This document shows, in pieces, positions 61,050 through 64,000 of a stretch of 64,000 nt of DNA. Location: positions 46,699 through 110,698 of the forward strand of contig JAFDYI010000023.1 of the NCBI GenBank assembly GCA_018267475.1, written 5' to 3'. Position 1 is the first letter of the stretch, and every line of letters begins with the position of its first letter. Under the pieces are notes generated by a model. That model saw only the letters and a list, made by a program, of their open reading frames with translations, was not told the DNA's origin and made no database searches. Position numbers and translations under genes: made by a program. This DNA comes from Bacteroidota bacterium. GTDB taxonomy: Bacteria > Bacteroidota > Bacteroidia > B-17B0 > Aurantibacillaceae.

Positions 61050-61591
61050 TTTTTTCCGAAACTCCTTTAAAAGGCAGCTATGTGATAGCCCTGCAACCTC
61101 GCACCGACGAAAGAGGTTTCTTTATGCGTACCTTTTGTAAAAACGAGTTTGCTGCCATACACCATACGCAAGAATGGGTGCAAAGCAACCACTCTTATAC
61201 CAAACACAAAGGTTCTGTAAGAGGTATGCACTATCAAACGCCGCCTTTTAGCGAAACAAAACTTGTGCGTTGCATAGCCGGCTCGGTACTTGATGTAATA
61301 GTGGATATTAGAAAAAACTCCCCTACCTTTTTACAACATTTTTCGGTAGAACTGAGCGCCGAAAACAAAAAAGCCATATATATCCCTCAAGGTTTTGCAC
61401 ACGGTTTTCAAACACTAAGCAACGAGGTAGAAATGTTGTACCATCATACCCAGTTTTATACACCCCAACACGAAGCCGCTCTTTTATACAACGACCCCAT
61501 GCTAGGCATCGTTTGGCCTTTGCAAGCACAGCATCTGTCAGAAAAAGATACCCAACACCCGCTATTAACCCCTACCTTTGTAGGAATATAA
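61046..61591 (+). CDS. rfbC: dTDP-4-dehydrorhamnose 3,5-epimerase family protein
   Basis: Cupin-fold sugar epimerase of 181 residues. RGFFMRTFCKNEF and HKGSVRGMHYQTPPFSETKL near residue 55 carry the catalytic His. SVLDVIVDIRKNSPTF and AIYIPQGFAHGFQTL with EMLYHHTQFYTPQHEAAL near 130 carry the remaining conserved residues, including the Tyr general acid region. It acts on the 4-keto sugar made by a 4,6-dehydratase. The neighbours (rfbF and a C-methyltransferase) suggest a CDP-linked rather than dTDP-linked substrate, with epimerisation at C3, C5 or both. The exact substrate cannot be read from sequence. Confidence 0.9.
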   Translation: MIFSETPLKGSYVIALQPRTDERGFFMRTFCKNEFAAIHHTQEWVQSNHSYTKHKGSVRGMHYQTPPFSETKLVRCIAGSVLDVIVDIRKNSPTFLQHFSVELSAENKKAIYIPQGFAHGFQTLSNEVEMLYHHTQFYTPQHEAALLYNDPMLGIVWPLQAQHLSEKDTQHPLLTPTFVGI

Positions 61592-61604
61592 AAAAACAGA
61601 AAAT

Positions 61605-62831
61605 ATGAACTGCCGATTTTGTAAAACACCACTCACGCACCAGTTTATCGATTTATTTAACTCGCCCCCCTCTAATTCTTTTTTAACCGAGGTTGAATTA
61701 AATGAACCCGAAACTTTTTACCCTTTAAAAGTTTATACCTGCCACCACTGCTTTTTAGTACAAGTAGATGAGTATAAAAAGTCTTCGGCTATCTTTAATA
61801 GCGAGTATGTATATTTTTCTTCTTACTCAACCAGTTGGTTAGAGCACGCAAAAAAATATACCGAAATGATGGTAGAACGTTTTCAGTTCAACCAACAATC
61901 AAAAGTAATTGAAATTGCCTCAAATGACGGCTATCTGTTGCAGTACTTCCATCAAAAAAAAATACCCGTATTGGGTGTGGAGCCTACCCTAAACACAGCC
62001 GATGCCGCCCGCGCTAAAGGAATAGAATCTATAAACGATTTTTTTGGTGTGGCCTTAGCTAAAAAAATGATAGCACAAAATACCTACGCCGACCTTTTAA
62101 TAGGAAACAACGTACTGGCACATGTACCCGACATTGTAGATTTTGTTGCCGGCATGAAGCTGGTATTAGCGCCACAAGGGGTTATCACAATGGAGTTTCC
62201 TCACCTAATGGAATTGGTAGATAACAACCAGTTCGATACTATATATCACGAACATTTTTCGTATCTTTCTTTATACAGTGTGAAACAAATTTTTGAAAGT
62301 CAAGGACTTGAGGTCTTTGATGTAGAACAGCTGCCCACACACGGGGGGTCGCTGCGATTATTTGCAAAACACAAGGCCGACACCAGTAAAACCGTTTTGA
62401 ACAACGTACAAAATTTACTGAATAAAGAGTTAGAGAAGGGCATAGCAACCTTAGCTTACTATCAAAATTTTCAGGAAAAAGCATTGAAAGTAAAGTTAGA
62501 TACTTTAAACCTACTCATTTCTTTAAAACAACAAAACAAAAAAGTAGCCGCCTACGGCGCAGCCGCTAAGGGAAATACCTTATTAAACTATTGCGGGGTA
62601 AAAAATGATTTAATATCGTTTGTAGTAGATGCAAACCCCAGCAAACAAAATAAATTTTTACCCGGAAGCCATATACCGGTAAAAAACCAAGACTTTTTGA
62701 AAAAAGAAAAACCCGACTATATTTTTATTTTGCCCTGGAATTTAAAAGAGGAAATTAAACAACAATTAAGTTATATACAAGAATGGGGAGGTAAATTTAT
62801 TATCCCCATACCGGAAATAGCGATCATGTAG
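61605..62831 (+). CDS. NDP-hexose C-methyltransferase family protein
   Basis: 408 residues in three parts. The N-terminal zinc-binding domain has CRFCKTPL and CHHCFLVQVDEY (two CxxC pairs, residues ~3-50). The central SAM-dependent fold (~85-190) has VIEIASNDGYLLQYFHQKKI, LGVEPTLNTAD and LLIGNNVLAHVPDIVDF. The C-terminal domain (~195-408) has EFPHLMELVDNNQFDTIYHE with HFSYLSLYSV, PTHGGSLRLFAKH and YGAAAKGNTLLNYCG. This is the TylC3/NovU architecture, whose members methylate a 4-keto NDP-sugar at C3 or C5. Substrate is inferred from the neighbouring rfbF and rfbC genes. The gene starts 13 bases after rfbC. Confidence 0.93.
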   Translation: MNCRFCKTPLTHQFIDLFNSPPSNSFLTEVELNEPETFYPLKVYTCHHCFLVQVDEYKKSSAIFNSEYVYFSSYSTSWLEHAKKYTEMMVERFQFNQQSKVIEIASNDGYLLQYFHQKKIPVLGVEPTLNTADAARAKGIESINDFFGVALAKKMIAQNTYADLLIGNNVLAHVPDIVDFVAGMKLVLAPQGVITMEFPHLMELVDNNQFDTIYHEHFSYLSLYSVKQIFESQGLEVFDVEQLPTHGGSLRLFAKHKADTSKTVLNNVQNLLNKELEKGIATLAYYQNFQEKALKVKLDTLNLLISLKQQNKKVAAYGAAAKGNTLLNYCGVKNDLISFVVDANPSKQNKFLPGSHIPVKNQDFLKKEKPDYIFILPWNLKEEIKQQLSYIQEWGGKFIIPIPEIAIM

Positions 62832-62833
62832 CC

Positions 62834-63688
62834 ATGAAAAAAGTTTTAGTAAGCGGCGCTACGGGCTTTATAGGAAACTATGTGCTAACTGAACTGTTGA
62901 AACAACAAAACATTCAGATAATAGCTACTTCGGCTCAGGCCGAAAAAGCATCTTCTTTTGCTTGGTTTAAACAAGTATCTTACAAACCCTTTAACCTGTC
63001 TGATTTTTCTGATAAAACAAATTACTACGATTTTTTTGAACGACCTGATGCCTTTATACACTTAGCTTGGGAGGGTTTGCCCAATTACAAGGCTTCGTTT
63101 CATACAGAAGTGAATTATCCGCGCCACGCCGCTTTTATAAAAAACATGATACATTATGGCTTAAAAGACATAACCATTACCGGCACTTGTTTTGAGTACG
63201 GCATGCAGCAAGGGCAGCTAACCGAAAGCATGGAAGCGAAGCCAGACAACGTGTATGCTGTAGCAAAAAATAAATTACGAGAAGAAATACAAGAGTATAG
63301 TAAAGAAAAAGATACTTTTTTTAAGTGGGTACGCCTGTTTTATATGTATGGAAAAGGACAAAACCCCAACTCGCTAATACCTCAATTAGAAAAAGCATTA
63401 TTAAACAAAGAGCCTTGCTTTAATATGAGCGGGGGTGAACAAATACGCGATTACCTGCCGGTAGAACAAGTAGCGCAATACATTACAAAAATAGCACTAC
63501 AAAACAGCGTTACCGGTATTATAAATTGCAGCAGCAACGAACCCATAAGTGTATTGCATTTTATACAAAAGTACTTAGCCCAAAAAAACAAAACCATCTC
63601 CTTAAACACCGGCTTTTATCCGTACTCCGATTACGAACCTATGAGTTTTTGGGGAGATAACAGTAAGCTGAAAAAAATTATAACCTAA
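62834..63688 (+). CDS. NAD-dependent sugar reductase/epimerase (extended SDR)
   Basis: 284 residues. VLVSGATGFIGNYVLTELLK is the Rossmann loop. ITITGTCFEYGMQQGQL holds the active-site Thr/Ser region and VYAVAKNKLREEI the YxxxK. IRDYLPVEQVAQYI and IINCSSNEPISVLHF form the C-terminal substrate side. It resembles the last-step 4-ketoreductases of deoxyhexose clusters and could finish the C-methylated sugar by reducing C4. It starts two bases after the methyltransferase stop, and its own stop overlaps a further ATG at 63688. Confidence 0.85.
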   Translation: MKKVLVSGATGFIGNYVLTELLKQQNIQIIATSAQAEKASSFAWFKQVSYKPFNLSDFSDKTNYYDFFERPDAFIHLAWEGLPNYKASFHTEVNYPRHAAFIKNMIHYGLKDITITGTCFEYGMQQGQLTESMEAKPDNVYAVAKNKLREEIQEYSKEKDTFFKWVRLFYMYGKGQNPNSLIPQLEKALLNKEPCFNMSGGEQIRDYLPVEQVAQYITKIALQNSVTGIINCSSNEPISVLHFIQKYLAQKNKTISLNTGFYPYSDYEPMSFWGDNSKLKKIIT

Positions 63689-63714
63689 TGGCAAAAGTAT
63701 TCGTTGTATTGTGA
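63688..63714 (+). pseudogene. Possible truncated gene start (eight codons)
   Basis: An ATG overlaps the stop of the SDR gene (TAATG) and opens MAKVFVVL, then a TGA. The overlap and the MAKVFVVL beginning look like the start of a family 2 glycosyltransferase, which would suit the cluster, but nothing glycosyltransferase-like follows. It may be a gene cut off by later sequence change, or chance. Confidence 0.2.
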
Positions 63715-64000
63715 TTTTCCGAAATAGGCAAAGCGACACATACTATTGTAAGCTGTTTTTATATTGCCTTGATTTTTTGTTTTTTTTCATCTAAGGAAAA
63801 GGAAAAACAACGATTGTTCTTTTACAACGGGCGCTGAGTTTACCGAAGCGCTAAGCGGATAAATGGCTTGGATATAATTAGATAAATTTAAAGTGAAGGA
63901 AATCGAATTTTTTAAAGGCACTATTCCACAAAGTGTGTATATTATACCAGCCTAACGGCATAATATGGATTTAATAAAAAGCAAAAAACCTCCGAATCAG
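63715..64000. other. Unassigned sequence at the window end
   Basis: About 285 bases with no gene I can support. Short open stretches exist on both strands: a ~24-codon one around 63890-63955 on plus, and a ~45-codon GTG-start one on minus over about 63795-63930. They could be remnants of a gene or part of a repeat continuing beyond the window. Confidence 0.3.

Noticed and set aside
63688..63840. In-frame TGA as a recoded (selenocysteine) codon after MAKVFVVL
   Set aside because: The frame after TGA shows no known selenoprotein family, is short and low in complexity, and no selenium genes are seen.

Overview
The window looks like a chromosomal segment of a member of the Bacteroidota that secretes proteins through the type IX secretion system (T9SS). 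Three things in the sequence support this. Six large secreted proteins end in T9SS sorting domains: three gliding-motility-associated, type B-like, and three type A-like. A DUF5103 T9SS plug-family gene is present. The promoter signature TAnnTTTG recurs, often as TATCTTTG, in place of a sigma70 -10 box. Base composition is moderately AT-rich and even throughout. I see no phage, integrase, insertion sequence or CRISPR array. Nearly all genes belong to ordinary core or lineage-typical families.

Layout. 1-872 is the N-terminal part of lon on the minus strand. 1079-4127 is an ABC-2 exporter pair followed by an outer-membrane beta-barrel. 4133-4757 is a compact unit of promoter, two Cys-rich secreted proteins (the second only 51 residues and metallothionein-like) and terminator. 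4866-8015 holds pepT, a BaiN-like flavoprotein and mqnB. 8081-12586 is a 1501-residue secreted protein, followed by a TlpA-like thioredoxin. 13230-18075 is a minus-strand run: serine hydrolase lipoprotein, rpe, a small secreted protein and a fused alpha/beta E1 dehydrogenase. 18232-20642 holds cmk, the SRP RNA (minus strand) and a CBS-domain membrane protein. 20678-25898 holds two T9SS cargo proteins. 26065-28299 is tex.

28472-32842 is a six-gene minus-strand run of isoprenoid and quinone character: a UbiA-family prenyltransferase (probably MqnP), two membrane proteins, an SDR, class 2 pyrD and idi. ruvC (plus) diverges from it. aroK, DUF983, a CstB-like MBL-rhodanese protein, DUF1015 and a SPOR-like protein follow on the minus strand. 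tRNA-Glu lies at 37573-37647, and a YwqK-like protein, mnmA and pyrC follow on the plus strand. pckA, a small secreted protein, an M32 carboxypeptidase and dxr occupy 41242-46110 (minus). An NHL-repeat T9SS cargo lies at 46314-48224. 48556-53479 is an envelope operon: two FKBP lipoproteins, a cyclophilin-FKBP fusion, a GIN-domain lipoprotein and the T9SS plug-family protein. A GEVED-domain cargo, a rhomboid protease, ilvE, a further type A cargo and plsY lead to 59245-63688. That last block is a nucleotide-sugar cluster for a probably C-methylated deoxyhexose.

The parts fit together as follows. mqnB and the UbiA homologue point to menaquinone made by the futalosine route, and the quinone-dependent PyrD would feed electrons to it. 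dxr and idi supply isoprenoid precursors by the MEP pathway. The PPIase and plug operon probably serves folding and export of envelope and T9SS proteins, and the terminal sugar cluster serves surface glycans. The least explained items are the secreted Cys-rich pair, the recurrent promoter-to-start spacing of about 4 nt (possible leaderless mRNAs), two small ORFs placed directly behind promoters, and the conserved-looking small membrane protein in the quinone operon.
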